64,000 nt of DNA from Micromonospora sp. NBC_00421 (GTDB lineage: Bacteria > Actinomycetota > Actinomycetes > Mycobacteriales > Micromonosporaceae). Of the stretch, positions 37,297-47,529 are shown in pieces. The notes beneath the pieces were generated by a model. That model was not told the origin of the DNA. It was given only the letters and a program-made list of their open reading frames with translations, and made no database searches. The first letter of the stretch is position 1. Each line of letters begins with the position of its first letter. The stretch lies in contig NZ_CP107929.1 of the NCBI RefSeq assembly GCF_036017915.1, positions 3,290,001 to 3,354,000 on the forward strand, given 5' to 3'. A program made the translations under genes and the position numbers.

Positions 37297-37803
37297 TCAG
37301 CCGGCGAAGCCGACGCGGTGGCCGTTGGCGGTGGCGACGGCCCTGATCGCCAGCGCGGCGTCCAGCGCGGCCACGGTCGCCGACCACCCCTTGTCCTCGG
37401 CCGAGCCGGGCAGCCCGGCCCGGTCCCGGGCCTGCGCGATGGTCTCCACGGTCAGCACCCCGTGCGCCACCGGCTTGCCCTCGTCCAGGGCGACCCGGGT
37501 CAGCCCGTCGGTCACCGACCGGCAGACGTAGTCGAAGTGGGCGGTCGCGCCGCGTACCACCACGCCCAGCGCCACCACCACGTCGCAGCGGCGGGCCAGG
37601 GCCTGCGCCACCACCGGCAGCTCCACCGAGCCGGCCACCCGGGCCGTCACCGCCCGCGCCCCGCACGCCTGCGCGGCGGCGACGGCCCGGTCGAGCATGT
37701 GGTCGGTCAGCTCGCCGTGCCAGCGCGCGGCCACCACCCCGACGGTCAGTCCGGTGGCGTCCACCGCCGTCACTCCGGGCTCGCCGAAACCCGCCATGGT
37801 CAT
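37297..37803 (-). CDS. ribH: 6,7-dimethyl-8-ribityllumazine synthase
   Basis: Penultimate step of riboflavin synthesis; condenses DHBP with the ribitylamino-uracil. 168 residues: [46 protein letters not shown], and [19 protein letters not shown] 37803 overlaps the ribBA stop (ATGA); a second in-frame ATG is at 37797. Confidence 0.96.
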   Translation of the reverse strand: MTMAGFGEPGVTAVDATGLTVGVVAARWHGELTDHMLDRAVAAAQACGARAVTARVAGSVELPVVAQALARRCDVVVALGVVVRGATAHFDYVCRSVTDGLTRVALDEGKPVAHGVLTVETIAQARDRAGLPGSAEDKGWSATVAALDAALAIRAVATANGHRVGFAG

Positions 37804-39077
37804 GCTCCGATCTCGTCGCCGGGGACCGGGCGGCCCATCGGGGCCTCGGTCACCTCGTCCAGCTCGTCCAACAGGTGGCCCATCCGGTCCCGCTTGGTCC
37901 GCAGGTAGCGGACGTTCTCCGGATGCGGCCGGACCGGCAGCCCCGCCCGGCCGGTGATGGTCAACCCGTACCCCTCCAGGCCGGCGCGCTTGGCCGGGTT
38001 GTTGGTGAGCAGCCGCATCGACCGCACACCCAGGTCGTAGAGGATCTGCGCGCCGGTGCCGTAGTCCCTGGCGTCGGTGGGCAGCCCCAGGTCGAGGTTC
38101 GCGTCCACGGTGTCGCGGCCCTGGTCCTGGAGCTGGTACGCCTGGAGCTTGTGCAGCAGGCCGATGCCCCGCCCCTCGTGCCCGCGCACGTAGAGCACCA
38201 CGCCCCGCCCCTCCTGGGCCACCCGGGCCAGCGACGCCTGCAACTGCGGCCCGCAGTCGCAGCGCAGCGAGCCGAAGACATCCCCGGTGAGGCACTCGGA
38301 GTGCACCCGGACCAGCACGTCGTGGCCGTCACCCAGGTCACCGAAGACCATCGCGACGTGCTCGGCCGGGTCGTGTTCGGCCCGGTAGCCCAGCGCCCGG
38401 AACACCCCGTGCGGGGTGGGCATCCGCGCCTCGGCGACCTGCTCGACCTGCTTCTCGTGCCGCCGCCGGTAGGCCACCAGGTCGGCGATGGTGACCAGGG
38501 TGAGGGAGTGCTCGGCGCAGAACTTCTGCAGTTCCGGCAGGCGCATCATGGTGCCGTCGTCGTTGACCAGCTCGCAGAGCACCCCGGCCGGACGCAGCCC
38601 GGCCAGCCGGGTCAGGTCGACCGCCGCCTCGGTGTGCCCGGGTCGGCGCAGCACCCCGCCCTCACGGGCCCGCAGGGGTACCACGTGGCCGGGGCGGGCC
38701 AGGTCCGTCGGGTCGGTGCCGGGGTCGGCGAGCAGCCGGATGGTGTGCGCCCGGTCCGCGGCGGAGATGCCGGTGCTGACCCCCTCCCGGGCGTCCACGG
38801 TCACCGTGTACGCGGTGCCGCGCCGGTCCTGGTTGGTGTGGTGCATCGGCGGCAGGTCCAGCCGGTCACACTCCGACTCGGTCAGCGGGACGCAGACGTA
38901 GCCGGAGGTCCATCGGACCATGAAGGCGAGCAGCTCCGGGGTGGCCAGTTCGGCCGCGAAGATCAGGTCGCCCTCGTTCTCCCGGTCCTCGTCGTCGACC
39001 ACCACGACGGGACGGCCGGCGGCGATGTCCGCCACCGCCTCCTCGATGCGGGCGAAGGTGACCGCCTGTGTGCTCAT
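37800..39077 (-). CDS. ribBA: Bifunctional DHBP synthase / GTP cyclohydrolase II
   Basis: Supplies both riboflavin precursors. 425 residues. RibB domain (~1-205) with [19 protein letters not shown] and [22 protein letters not shown]; RibA domain (~210-425) with the zinc cysteines in [20 protein letters not shown] and GHEGRGIGL. The ATG overlaps the ribM stop (ATGA). Confidence 0.97.
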   Translation of the reverse strand: MSTQAVTFARIEEAVADIAAGRPVVVVDDEDRENEGDLIFAAELATPELLAFMVRWTSGYVCVPLTESECDRLDLPPMHHTNQDRRGTAYTVTVDAREGVSTGISAADRAHTIRLLADPGTDPTDLARPGHVVPLRAREGGVLRRPGHTEAAVDLTRLAGLRPAGVLCELVNDDGTMMRLPELQKFCAEHSLTLVTIADLVAYRRRHEKQVEQVAEARMPTPHGVFRALGYRAEHDPAEHVAMVFGDLGDGHDVLVRVHSECLTGDVFGSLRCDCGPQLQASLARVAQEGRGVVLYVRGHEGRGIGLLHKLQAYQLQDQGRDTVDANLDLGLPTDARDYGTGAQILYDLGVRSMRLLTNNPAKRAGLEGYGLTITGRAGLPVRPHPENVRYLRTKRDRMGHLLDELDEVTEAPMGRPVPGDEIGA

Positions 39078-39769
39078 GCCACGACCTCCGAGTAGGTGGG
39101 CGGGATCGACACCGATGCCGCGCGGGCAGCCCGCGAGCTGCGCCACCAGGCGACGAAGCCCCAGCCGCAGAGGGCGCCGTAGACCAGGTACATGGCCGCC
39201 GAGGGGTAGAAGCCGCCGCGCAGCAGCAGCGGTACGCCGACCGCGTCCACGGCGATCCAGACCAGCCAGAACTCCACCCAGCCCCGGGCCATGCCGTAGG
39301 TGGCAAGCAGGCTGCCGGTGAGGATCCAGGCGTCGGGCAGTGGTCCCCACGAGCCGAGCGCGGCGAGCACGGGATAGCCGAGGGCGGTGCCGACGACGGC
39401 GGCGAGCAGCAGGCCCAGCCGTTCCCGGCCGGTGGCCCAGCGGGGGCTGACCGCCGGCCCGTCGCCGCCGCGCCGGCGGTTGCTCGACCAGCGCCACCAG
39501 CCGTAGACGCTGACCGCGAAGAAGAAGACCTGCCGGCCCGCCTGACCGTAGAGATCGTGTGCCTGCGGGGTGGCGAACACGCCGCCGAGGAAGACGGTGA
39601 ACAGCAACCCGTTGCCGATCATGCCGACCGGCCAGGCCCAGACCAGCCGGCGCAGTCCGAGCAGCGCCGAGACCAGACCGAAGACATTGCCGACGATCTC
39701 CCGGACCAGCACCGGGGAACCGAGGAGGTGCACCTGGGCGTCGAGCAGCCAACCTGTCGGCCCGGTCAC
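39074..39769 (-). CDS. ribM: PnuC-type transporter, probable riboflavin importer RibM
   Basis: A 231-residue membrane protein with about seven helices of the PnuC family ([51 protein letters not shown]). Most PnuC proteins take up nicotinamide riboside, but RibM of Corynebacterium and Streptomyces, encoded inside the rib operon, takes up riboflavin. The position between ribE and ribBA with overlapping starts, under an FMN riboswitch, favours riboflavin. Confidence 0.88.
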   Translation of the reverse strand: MTGPTGWLLDAQVHLLGSPVLVREIVGNVFGLVSALLGLRRLVWAWPVGMIGNGLLFTVFLGGVFATPQAHDLYGQAGRQVFFFAVSVYGWWRWSSNRRRGGDGPAVSPRWATGRERLGLLLAAVVGTALGYPVLAALGSWGPLPDAWILTGSLLATYGMARGWVEFWLVWIAVDAVGVPLLLRGGFYPSAAMYLVYGALCGWGFVAWWRSSRAARAASVSIPPTYSEVVA

Positions 39770-40428
39770 CGGGCACCTCCGTCGACGGGCGGGGCCGGGT
39801 CGATGGTGTCGTCGGTCGGTGCCGGGCCGGCTGCTGGCCGGGTGCCGAGGAGGCGTTCGACGTACTTGGCCAGGACGTCCACCTCGAGGTTGACCGGAGC
39901 ACCGACGCCCCGCCCGCCGAGCGTGGTGAGTCTCAGGGTGGTGGGGATCAGCCCGACGGTGAACCAGTCGTCGCCGACCGCCGCCACGGTCAGCGACACC
40001 CCGTCGACGGTGATCGAGCCCTTCTCCACCACGTACCGGGCCAGCGCGGCGGGGAGGCGGAACCGCAGTGTCTCCCACTGCGCGGCCGGCTCCCGGGAGA
40101 GCACTTCGCCGACCCCGTCGACGTGCCCCTGCACCAGGTGCCCGCCGAGCCGGCTGTTCAGCGCGGCGGCCCGCTCCAGGTTGACCGGGTCGCCGGGGCG
40201 CAGCCCGCCGAGCGCGGACCGCCGCAGCGTCTCGCCCATCACGTCGGCGGTGAACGCCCCGCCGTCGACGTCGACCACGGTCAGACAGACCCCGTTGACC
40301 GCGATGGAGTCGCCGTGCCGGGCGTCCGAGGTGACAAGCGGGCCGCGGATCGCGACCAGCGCCGAGTCACCCCCGGTGTCGACGATCCGGACGACCTCGC
40401 CCAACTCCTCGACGATGCCGGTGAACAT
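39766..40428 (-). CDS. ribE: Riboflavin synthase alpha chain
   Basis: Dismutates two lumazines to riboflavin. 220 residues with two lumazine-binding repeats: [34 protein letters not shown] in the first and [23 protein letters not shown] then [30 protein letters not shown] in the second. A short Pro/Asp tail follows. Overlaps ribM by 4 bases; ends the gap of 1 nt after ribD. Confidence 0.96.
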   Translation of the reverse strand: MFTGIVEELGEVVRIVDTGGDSALVAIRGPLVTSDARHGDSIAVNGVCLTVVDVDGGAFTADVMGETLRRSALGGLRPGDPVNLERAAALNSRLGGHLVQGHVDGVGEVLSREPAAQWETLRFRLPAALARYVVEKGSITVDGVSLTVAAVGDDWFTVGLIPTTLRLTTLGGRGVGAPVNLEVDVLAKYVERLLGTRPAAGPAPTDDTIDPAPPVDGGAR

Positions 40429-40429
40429 C

Positions 40430-41491
40430 TCAGGCCTCCCTCTTCCGGGGCAGCGCGGTGATCCGCAGGTCGGACCCGACCCGGGTAACGTCGGTGAGTT
40501 CCAGATCGATGGCGTCGGCGATGGTCGTCACACCCGCGTCGATCAGCGCGGTCGGGCCGGCCCCGAGCAGCTTCGGCGCGACGTACCCGACGACCCGGTC
40601 GACCAGACCGGCGGCGAGGAACGCCCCGGCCAGCCGGGGACCACCCTCCAGCAGCGCCGCCCGTACCCCCCGGTGGTGCAGTTCGGCGAGCAGGGCCGGC
40701 AGGTCGACCCGGCCGTCCGGGCCGGCCCCGACCTCCGCGACGGTGGCGATCCAGGTCCGGGCGGCGCCGTCGCGGACCCGGGCGTCGGCCGGGGTACGGC
40801 CCGCGCTGTCCACCACCACCCGCAGCGGCTGCCGGATGGCCAGGGTGCCGTCGCGCAGGTTGCGGGCGGTGAGCCGGGGATCGTCGGCGAGCACGGTGCC
40901 CACCCCGGCGATCACCGCGTCCACCGTGCCGCGCAGCGCGTGCACGTCCATCCGGGCAGCCTCGGAGGTGATCCACATGCTGCTGCCGTCGACCGCCGCC
41001 GACCGGCCGTCGAGGGTGGCGGCATATTTCCAGATCAGGTAGGGCCAGCCGCGCCGCATCGAGGTCAGCCAGGCGATGTTGCCGGCCTCGGCCTCGTCGG
41101 CGCGTACCCCGAACTCCACCCGCACCCCGGCGGCGCGCAGGGTCGCGGCACCGCCCGAGGCGACCGGGTTGGGGTCGGGCACGGCGATGACGACCCGGGC
41201 GAGCCCGGCGCGGATCAGGGCGTGACTGCAGGGGCCGGTGCGACCGGTGTGGTCGCAGGGTTCCAGGGTGACCACGGCGGTGCCACCCCGGGCCCGCTCA
41301 CCGGCCTGGGCGAGCGCGACGATCTCGGCGTGCGGGCCGCCGGTGTAGGCGTGGAAGCCCTCCCCGACGACGACGCCGTCCGCGTCGAGCAGCACGCACC
41401 CGACGACCGGGTTGGGGCTTGTGGTGCCGAGGCCACGGGCGCCCAGCTCGACGGCACGACGCATCGCCTCGTCCACGGAGACGCCGCCCAT
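40430..41491 (-). CDS. ribD: Bifunctional riboflavin deaminase-reductase
   Basis: 353 residues. N-terminal deaminase (~1-145) with the zinc motif PHAEIVAL and PCDHTGRTGPCSHALI; C-terminal reductase (~150-353) with IWKYAATLDGRSAAVDG and ALLEGGPRLAGAFL. First gene of the rib operon, with 148 nt between its ATG (41491) and the riboswitch. Confidence 0.96.
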   Translation of the reverse strand: MGGVSVDEAMRRAVELGARGLGTTSPNPVVGCVLLDADGVVVGEGFHAYTGGPHAEIVALAQAGERARGGTAVVTLEPCDHTGRTGPCSHALIRAGLARVVIAVPDPNPVASGGAATLRAAGVRVEFGVRADEAEAGNIAWLTSMRRGWPYLIWKYAATLDGRSAAVDGSSMWITSEAARMDVHALRGTVDAVIAGVGTVLADDPRLTARNLRDGTLAIRQPLRVVVDSAGRTPADARVRDGAARTWIATVAEVGAGPDGRVDLPALLAELHHRGVRAALLEGGPRLAGAFLAAGLVDRVVGYVAPKLLGAGPTALIDAGVTTIADAIDLELTDVTRVGSDLRITALPRKREA

Positions 41492-41639
41492 GCCCTGCCC
41501 TCTCACTCGCCGGTCCGCGCGCTGGCGGTACGGGAGGAGCCGGGCAGGCGGCGGCGGACCCGGGAACGGCAGGGCCGCCCCGGGGAGCCCACGCGCGGCG
41601 AAAACAGCGCCCGCGCAGGCCCGCCCCGCCCGCGCGCTG

Positions 41640-41794
41640 TCTCCCATCCGGACTTTCGGGGGTGCGGACGAACCGCTCCCCCACCGTCGGCCCCGGATTC
41701 TCACCAGGTCCACCGGGCGGCAGAGCCGTCCGGGTCGCGGGCTTACCACGTCTACCGTGGATCACCGCCGGTTCGGAATTTCACCGAGCCCCGC
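41640..41794 (-). ncRNA. FMN riboswitch (RFN element)
   Basis: The minus strand shows the conserved RFN blocks in order: CGGTGAAATTCCGAACCGGC, GTGAGAATCCG, and AGTCCGGATGGGAGA at the 3' end. It lies ahead of ribD and should reduce expression of the rib operon when FMN is high. The 148-nt stretch downstream is GC-rich and can fold, but I cannot tell transcription from translation control. Confidence 0.97.
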
Positions 41795-41864
41795 CAGCGC
41801 GTGGTGGGTACATGCGAAGTCTTACACATTCACCGGGGTGGTCCGCCACCTCCAGCGTGCTACT

Positions 41865-42824
41865 TCACACCCCGTCGGCGCGTCGGCGGTCCACCGCGAC
41901 GTATGACCCCGGTTGGCTCTTGGCGACCGTTTTCATCTCACTGGCCACCGCGATCGCGTCCAGGGGGTCGGTGAAGCGCTTCCTGGCGTCCGAGAGCGAG
42001 ACGCCTATCGACAGCGTGACCAGGGCGGCCCGTCGGATGTTGCCCCGGCGGTCCTTCAGCTCGACGAAACCGCGCTCCCGGTCGGTCGGGTCGTAGAGGG
42101 TGTCGGCGGACTTCTCGAAGTCGACCACCGCCCGGGAGGTCAGCGGACGGATCTGCTCGGGGGCGCAGACGATCACGAAGTCGTCGCCGCCGACGTGGCC
42201 GAGGAAGGCCGGCGGCAGCCCGATCGCGACCACCGCCCGGTGGAGGCTGCGGGCCAGCGCCGAGATGAACTCGTCACCCCGGACGAAGCCGTACCGGTCG
42301 TTGACGCTCTTGAACCGGTCGATGTCGATGTAACCGACGGCGTAGTCGACGCCGCTGCGTACCCGGTCGCTGATCTCCCGCCGGATCCGGCTGTTGCCGG
42401 GCAGGCCGGTCAGCGGGGAGACCTCGCGGAACTCCTTGTTGCGGCGCAGCGTGGAGCTGACCCGGGCCACCAGCTCGGCGGTGTCGAACGGCTTGACCAG
42501 GTAGTCGTCGGCGCCGGCGCTGAGCCCGTGGACCTTGTCCACTGTCATGCCCTTGGCGGTCAGCATGATCACCGGCAGCGCCGAGGTGATCGGGTTGGCG
42601 CGCAGCCGACGGGTCAGCTCCAGACCGTCGATGCGCGGCATCATCAGGTCCACCACCGCCAGGTCGGGCCGGTGCTGCTCGATCATGTCGAGGGCCTCCT
42701 GACCGTCACCGGCGTGCAGCACCTCGAAGCCGTGCAGCCGCAGGTTGAACTCGACGAAGCGGGCGATGTCCTCGTCGTCGTCGACGACCAGGATCACGTC
42801 GGGACGGTCGCCGGCGGGCTCCAC
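41865..42824 (-). CDS. Response regulator with GGDEF-type (GGDDF) domain
   Basis: 319 residues. Receiver domain (~9-127): acidic pair in VVDDDED, phospho-acceptor Asp59 (VVDLMMPRIDG), Lys111 (VKPF). C-terminal GGDEF-like domain (~135-300) with GGDDF at 212-216 instead of GGDEF; no RxxD inhibitory site is visible five residues upstream. It may make or sense cyclic di-GMP; activity is uncertain because of the variant. GTG 42824 is one base after the rpe stop, so it is co-transcribed with rpe. Confidence 0.85.
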   Translation of the reverse strand: MEPAGDRPDVILVVDDDEDIARFVEFNLRLHGFEVLHAGDGQEALDMIEQHRPDLAVVDLMMPRIDGLELTRRLRANPITSALPVIMLTAKGMTVDKVHGLSAGADDYLVKPFDTAELVARVSSTLRRNKEFREVSPLTGLPGNSRIRREISDRVRSGVDYAVGYIDIDRFKSVNDRYGFVRGDEFISALARSLHRAVVAIGLPPAFLGHVGGDDFVIVCAPEQIRPLTSRAVVDFEKSADTLYDPTDRERGFVELKDRRGNIRRAALVTLSIGVSLSDARKRFTDPLDAIAVASEMKTVAKSQPGSYVAVDRRRADGV

Positions 42825-42825
42825 C

Positions 42826-43506
42826 TCAGGCCCCGGGAGCCGCGCGCTCCGCGAGCCCACGCAGGCGGCGGACCGCCTCGGCCGGATCGGCCGCCCCGTA
42901 GACGGCGGTGCCGGCGACGAAGGCGTCCGCGCCGGCCGCCGAGGCCTGCTCGATGGTGTCGGCGGCGATCCCGCCGTCCACCTCGATGCGCAGTTCCAGG
43001 TGACCGCTGTCGACGTGCCGCCGGGCCGCCCGCACCTTGTCCAGCAGTTGCGGGATGAACCGTTGCCCGCCGAAACCGGCCTTGATCGTCATGATCAGCA
43101 GGGTGTCGAAACTGGGCAGCAGCTCCAGGTACGGCTCGATCGGGGTGTCCCGGTCGATGGCCAGTCCGGCCCGGGCCCCGGCCGAACGAAGGTCCTTGGC
43201 GAGGGCGACCGGGTCGTCGCACGCCTCGGCGTGGAAGGTGACGTTGTACGCGCCGGCATCGGCGTAGCCGGGTGCCCACCGGCGCGGGTCGGTGATCATG
43301 AGATGCACGTCGAACGGGAGCTGGGTCACCGCCCGCAGGCTCTGCACCACCGGCAGGCCGATGGTGAGGTTGGGGACGAAGTGGTTGTCCATCACGTCGA
43401 CGTGCAGCCAGTCCGCGGCGCCCTCGACGGCGTGGACTTCATCGGCGAGGCGGGCGAAATCGGCGGCGAGGATGCTGGGCGCGATGATCGACGGCGGTAC
43501 GGTCAC
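42826..43506 (-). CDS. rpe: Ribulose-phosphate 3-epimerase
   Basis: Pentose-phosphate enzyme, 226 residues, TIM barrel: [69 protein letters not shown] start at 43506 ([13 protein letters not shown]). 256-nt divergent region with the lipoprotein gene at 43763. Confidence 0.96.
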   Translation of the reverse strand: MTVPPSIIAPSILAADFARLADEVHAVEGAADWLHVDVMDNHFVPNLTIGLPVVQSLRAVTQLPFDVHLMITDPRRWAPGYADAGAYNVTFHAEACDDPVALAKDLRSAGARAGLAIDRDTPIEPYLELLPSFDTLLIMTIKAGFGGQRFIPQLLDKVRAARRHVDSGHLELRIEVDGGIAADTIEQASAAGADAFVAGTAVYGAADPAEAVRRLRGLAERAAPGA

Positions 43507-43762
43507 GGGGCAAGTGTACGAACGCGGCCATCCGTCGCGGACGGCGCGGCACCATGGGCGACTACCTGTGATCCAGGCGTGACCCAACGTGCACAATCAG
43601 CACCCTTCGAGCCGGGATCGGGACTAACGGACGGCGGCGACTGGCCGAACGACCCGCAGACGGCAACACTCCATCGGGGACGGTCTTGTATGCTCCTCGC
43701 CCGGCGGAGGGCAACGCCATGCGGAGCGGCGACGGGCCGTCGACTCCCGGAAAGGGCGGACG

Positions 43763-44653
43763 ATGCGACGGTGGCTCGTGGCGCTGGCGCTGGCCGGCGC
43801 GGTGACGGTGGCGCTCAGCGGTTGCGTGCCGCAGCACAGTGCCGATGGTGACCTGCTCGACGACTGGCCGGTGCTGCCGGTCGCCCAGGCGTTCGTGCCC
43901 GCCACCGACGCCTGCCTGCCCCGGATAACCCCGGTGGTCCAGGCCGGCACCTACGAGACGGTGGACTGCGCGCGCAGCCACCTGGCCGAGGCCATCCACG
44001 TCGGCACCTTCACCGGCGCGGTCGTCCGGGGTGACCGGCCCGAGCCCGGGTCCGCCGCGCTGCGCCCCGCCCGCACCGAGTGCGACCAGCGGGCCCGGGA
44101 CGTACTCGGCGGCGACTGGCACTCCGCCCGGCTCACCATGAACATCGCGCTGCCGGCGAACTCGGCGTGGAACAGCGGTGCCCGTTGGTTCCGGTGCGAT
44201 CTCAGCGAGACCGACAGCATCGACAACACCCGGCCGGTGAACCGCGTCGGCAGCCTGCGGGGGGCGATGGTCGGCGACAACCCGCTCACCCACCGCTGTT
44301 TCGATCCCAAGTTGATCGGCAACAACCTGAACTACATGGCGCCGGTGCTCTGCTCCGAACCGCACCGTGCCGAGTTCGTCGGCGTCTACCTGGAGCGCAG
44401 CGACCTGAGCTGGGCCGACTTCGGTCGCGCCAACCAGCGGGTGCACCGGCGCTGCATGGCGCTGATCGCCGGTTTCGCCGAGGTGCCCAACAACAGCGAC
44501 CTGCCGTACCGGGCCGGGTCCATCTTCTATCCGCCGTCACAGCGGGAGTGGGAGGAGGGCGACCGGGGGATCCGCTGCTTCCTGTGGAGCGACGACCGGA
44601 AACTGACCCGTTCGATGCGCGGCGCCGGCCCGAAGGGGCTGCCCGCGATCTGA
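43763..44653 (+). CDS. Lipoprotein, septum-formation-family-like, copy 1
   Basis: A 296-residue secreted protein. Signal MRRWLVALALAGAVTVALSGC with lipobox ALSGC (Cys21). Cysteine-paired segments (ACLPRITP, TVDCARSHLAEAIHVGTFTG, RWFRCDL, HRCFDPKL, VLCSEPHRAEFVGVY, IRCFLW) resemble the actinobacterial septum_form domain; the motif C-x2-pHxxEfvG occurs twice. ATG preceded by GGAAAGGGCGG. Function unknown; extracytoplasmic. Confidence 0.75.
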   Translation: MRRWLVALALAGAVTVALSGCVPQHSADGDLLDDWPVLPVAQAFVPATDACLPRITPVVQAGTYETVDCARSHLAEAIHVGTFTGAVVRGDRPEPGSAALRPARTECDQRARDVLGGDWHSARLTMNIALPANSAWNSGARWFRCDLSETDSIDNTRPVNRVGSLRGAMVGDNPLTHRCFDPKLIGNNLNYMAPVLCSEPHRAEFVGVYLERSDLSWADFGRANQRVHRRCMALIAGFAEVPNNSDLPYRAGSIFYPPSQREWEEGDRGIRCFLWSDDRKLTRSMRGAGPKGLPAI

Positions 44654-44770
44654 GCCCGGGTGTCGTATGCTGCCGCACCAGGGACGTCGATGCCCAGCAC
44701 GCCCCCGTCGGGCGCTGGTACCGTGCCGGGCCGACGCCGCCGCAGGCCGCCGCAGACGGACTGGCCCGCC

Positions 44771-44808
44771 GGGATGCCGCGCTGGTGACGGGATGCCGCG
44801 CTGGTGAC
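44771..44808. repeat. Direct 19-bp duplication upstream of lipoprotein copy 2
   Basis: GGGATGCCGCGCTGGTGAC is present twice back to back (44771-44789, 44790-44808), 19 bp before the ATG of the second lipoprotein. Confidence 0.9.
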
Positions 44809-44826
44809 GAGCGAGGGGCGGGTGCG

Positions 44827-45720
44827 ATGCGGCGGTGGTGGACGGCGCTCGCCGTCGGCAGCGCGGCGGCCCTGGTGTTGGCCGGTTGCGGCACCCCGAC
44901 CGGGGTGGACGGTGACCTGACCGACGAGTGGCCGACGCTGCCCGTCCCACGGGTGTTCGTCCCCACCGAGGGTGCCTGCCATGCCGGGGTGCAGGACGTC
45001 GGCTACCTCAGCGGCTGGAACCCGGTCGACTGCGCCGGCACACACCACACCGAGACGATGCACGTGGGCACCCTGACCGGGGCATCCGGCCGGTCGGCCG
45101 CTCCCCCCGCAGCCGGCTCGCCCGCCGTCCGGGCCGCCCGCACCGAATGCGACCGCGAGGTACGCCGGGAGATCGGCGCGGACTGGCGGGCCGGCCGGCT
45201 CGGCCTGACCGTCGTCTTCCCGTCCCCACCGGGCTGGACCGGCGGGGCCCGTTGGTTCCGCTGCGAACTCGGCGAGATCAAGGGCATCGACGAGCCGGGG
45301 ATCCGCCCGCGCACCGGGAGCCTGCGGGGTGCCCTGACCGGCGACAGCGCGCTGCGGCTCGGTTGCTTCGACCCGAAGGTCTCCCGGGACGACGTCCGGG
45401 CGATGAGTCCGGTCCCCTGCACCGCCCGGCACCACGCCGAGTTCGTCGGCGTCTGGCAGGCCCCTGACGTCAGCTACGCCGAGTTCCAGCGCTCCGGTGA
45501 CCGGATCCACCGGGGCTGCCTCGACCTGATCGCCCGGCATACCGGCGTGCCGAACGACGGCGACCTGAAGTTCCGGGCCGGCTCGATCTACTACGGCCCG
45601 GCCGAGCGGGACTGGCGCAACGGCAACCACACGGTCCAGTGCTTCCTCTGGCTCACCGACCGCACCCTCACCCGCTCCCTCAGGAACACCGGCCCCCGTT
45701 CCCTCCCCCTCCGCAAATAA
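44827..45720 (+). CDS. Lipoprotein, septum-formation-family-like, copy 2
   Basis: A 297-residue paralogue of the preceding protein. Signal MRRWWTALAV with lipobox VLAGC (Cys21), and matching blocks: DGDLTDEWPTLPVPRVFVP, GARWFRCEL, GSLRGALTGDS, LGCFDPKV, HHAEFVGVW, FRAGSIYYGPAERDW, VQCFLW. Cysteines are conserved between the two copies. They arose by tandem duplication and sit in the same orientation 173 bp apart. Function unknown. Confidence 0.75.
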   Translation: MRRWWTALAVGSAAALVLAGCGTPTGVDGDLTDEWPTLPVPRVFVPTEGACHAGVQDVGYLSGWNPVDCAGTHHTETMHVGTLTGASGRSAAPPAAGSPAVRAARTECDREVRREIGADWRAGRLGLTVVFPSPPGWTGGARWFRCELGEIKGIDEPGIRPRTGSLRGALTGDSALRLGCFDPKVSRDDVRAMSPVPCTARHHAEFVGVWQAPDVSYAEFQRSGDRIHRGCLDLIARHTGVPNDGDLKFRAGSIYYGPAERDWRNGNHTVQCFLWLTDRTLTRSLRNTGPRSLPLRK

Positions 45721-45993
45721 CCCCTCCCCCTCCCCCTCCCCTCTCCGCCCCCGCCCCCGCCTCCGCCTGGTCGAACCCTCCAGCGGGGTTGATCAAGAGG
45801 TTTACGCCACCCCGCCCACCCCATCTGACGCAAACCTCTTGATCACCCGAACGAGTGGGGTGGATGAGGCGGTGATCAAGAGGTTTGCGTCAGGAATAGC
45901 GTTGTGGGTGACGTAAACCTCTTGATCAACGAGGTCAGGCGGGGGTGGGCAGGGCGGGGGGCGGGGGTGGGCGGGGCGGGGGGCGGGGGTGGG
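45721..45993. repeat. Composite intergenic element A: C-tract, inverted repeats, G-tract
   Basis: 45722-45768 is pyrimidine-rich (runs of CCCCCTCC). Four 17-19-bp copies of TGATCAAGAGGTTTGCGTC follow: forward at 45790, reverse ending 45845, forward at 45873, reverse ending 45928, making two hairpins. 45940-45990 is G-rich with many runs of four or more G, capable of G-quadruplexes, ending at the rsmB stop. No gene is seen. The convergent arrangement lets the hairpins act as terminators. Confidence 0.85.
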
Positions 45994-47529
45994 TCAGGTG
46001 CGGCGGAGGAGGGCCAGGAACATGGCGTCGGTGCCGTGGCGGTGGGGCCAGAGTTGCACGGTGGGGCCGTCGCCCAGGCCGGGCATGCCGGGTGGTAGCA
46101 GCGGGCGGGCGTCGACGAAGTCCGCCGGGACCCCGGCGCGGCGGGCGGCCTCGGTGACCGTCACGTGCGTCTCCACGGTGTGCGGGGAGCAGGTGACGTA
46201 GGCGACCAGACCACCCGGGCGGGTCGCCCGCAGCGCGGCGGTGAGCAGTTCCCGCTGCAGCCGGGTCAGCGGTGGCAGGTCCGACGGCTGCCGCCGCCAG
46301 CGCGACTCCGGCCGGCGACGCAGCGAACCGAGCCCGGTGCACGGGGCGTCGACCAGCACCCGGTCGAAGTGTCCTTCGGGCAGCTTGGGATCCGCCCCGA
46401 CGGTCCGGCCGTCGGTGTGCAGCACGTTCACCGGCAACCCCCGCGTGGCCTGTTCGACCAGCCGGGCCCGGTGCTCCGAGATCTCCACCGCGGTCAACCG
46501 GGCGTCCCGCTGCGCGGCGAGCGCACCGAGCAGCCCGGCCTTGCCGCCGGGGCCGGCGCACAGGTCCAGCCAGCGACCGTCAGGGCCGTCCAGCGGCGCC
46601 GTCGCCAGCACGTGCGCCACCAACTGGGAACCCTCGTCCTGCACGTGCGCCCGACCGTCGGCTAGCGCCGGCAGGTCACCGGGGGCACCGCCGGCAAGGT
46701 AGACCGCGTACGGGGAGAACGCGCCGGGGGCGCCGCCGACCTCGTCGGCCAGCTCGACCGGGTCGGCCCGACCGGGGCGCACGCACAGATGCACCGGCGG
46801 GCGCTCGTTGTCCTCGATCAACAGGCGGGTGACCTCGCCCAGGTCACCGTCGAGGGCGTCGGCGAAGGCCCGCACGATCCACTGCGGGTGGCTGTAGGTG
46901 ACGGCCAGGTGGCCGATCGGGTCGGCCGCCATCGTCGGGGCGAGCTTCGTCACCCAGGCGTCCAGGTCCTGGCCGGCCACCTCGCGCAGCACCGCGTTGG
47001 CGAAGCCGGTGGCGCCCGGTCCGACCGTCCGGACCAGGTCCACCGTGGACGACACGGCGGCGTGCGCCGGCACCCGGGTGTGCAGCAACTGGTAGGCCCC
47101 GAGCCGTAGCGCGTCGCGTACCGGCGGGTCGATCCGCTCGACGTCCCGGCCGGCTGCGGCGGTGAGGATCGTGTCCAGGGTGCCGAGCTGACGCAGGGTG
47201 CCGTAGGTCAGCTCGGTGGCGAAGGCGGCGTCCCGACCGGTCAGCCCCTCCTCGCGCAGGATCGCCGGCAGCACCAGATTGGCGTACGCGTCGTCGCGGT
47301 GCACCGCCGCGACCGCCTGGTACGCCGCGTACCGGGGCAGGTCCACCGCCGGTCGGACCGGTCGGCCGGGCCGCCGGTCGGCACCGCCCCGGTCTCCCCA
47401 TCCGCCGGTGCGGGCGGTGCGGTCACCCCGGAAGCCACCGGAAGGCCGCTCCGACCGCCGGTCGTCACCACGCTGCTCGCGCCGCGCACCGTCGGCGGGG
47501 CGCTCGGGCCGTCGCGTCGGCCCGGTCAT
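45994..47529 (-). CDS. rsmB: 16S rRNA (cytosine-5) methyltransferase RsmB-type
   Basis: 511 residues. A ~60-residue Arg/Gly-rich N-terminal extension, NusB-like RNA-binding domain (~62-200) and Rossmann methyltransferase domain (~285-511). SAM motif [18 protein letters not shown], and the two catalytic-cysteine motifs DAPCTGLG (~375) and [10 protein letters not shown] (~430). It modifies C967 (E. coli numbering) of 16S rRNA. ATG overlaps the fmt stop (ATGA). Confidence 0.93.
   Translation of the reverse strand: MTGPTRRPERPADGARREQRGDDRRSERPSGGFRGDRTARTGGWGDRGGADRRPGRPVRPAVDLPRYAAYQAVAAVHRDDAYANLVLPAILREEGLTGRDAAFATELTYGTLRQLGTLDTILTAAAGRDVERIDPPVRDALRLGAYQLLHTRVPAHAAVSSTVDLVRTVGPGATGFANAVLREVAGQDLDAWVTKLAPTMAADPIGHLAVTYSHPQWIVRAFADALDGDLGEVTRLLIEDNERPPVHLCVRPGRADPVELADEVGGAPGAFSPYAVYLAGGAPGDLPALADGRAHVQDEGSQLVAHVLATAPLDGPDGRWLDLCAGPGGKAGLLGALAAQRDARLTAVEISEHRARLVEQATRGLPVNVLHTDGRTVGADPKLPEGHFDRVLVDAPCTGLGSLRRRPESRWRRQPSDLPPLTRLQRELLTAALRATRPGGLVAYVTCSPHTVETHVTVTEAARRAGVPADFVDARPLLPPGMPGLGDGPTVQLWPHRHGTDAMFLALLRRT

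Noticed and set aside
45722..45990. Protein-coding gene in the convergent gap
   Set aside because: Frames are short, homopolymeric and without SD; the sequence is explained by tracts and inverted repeats.
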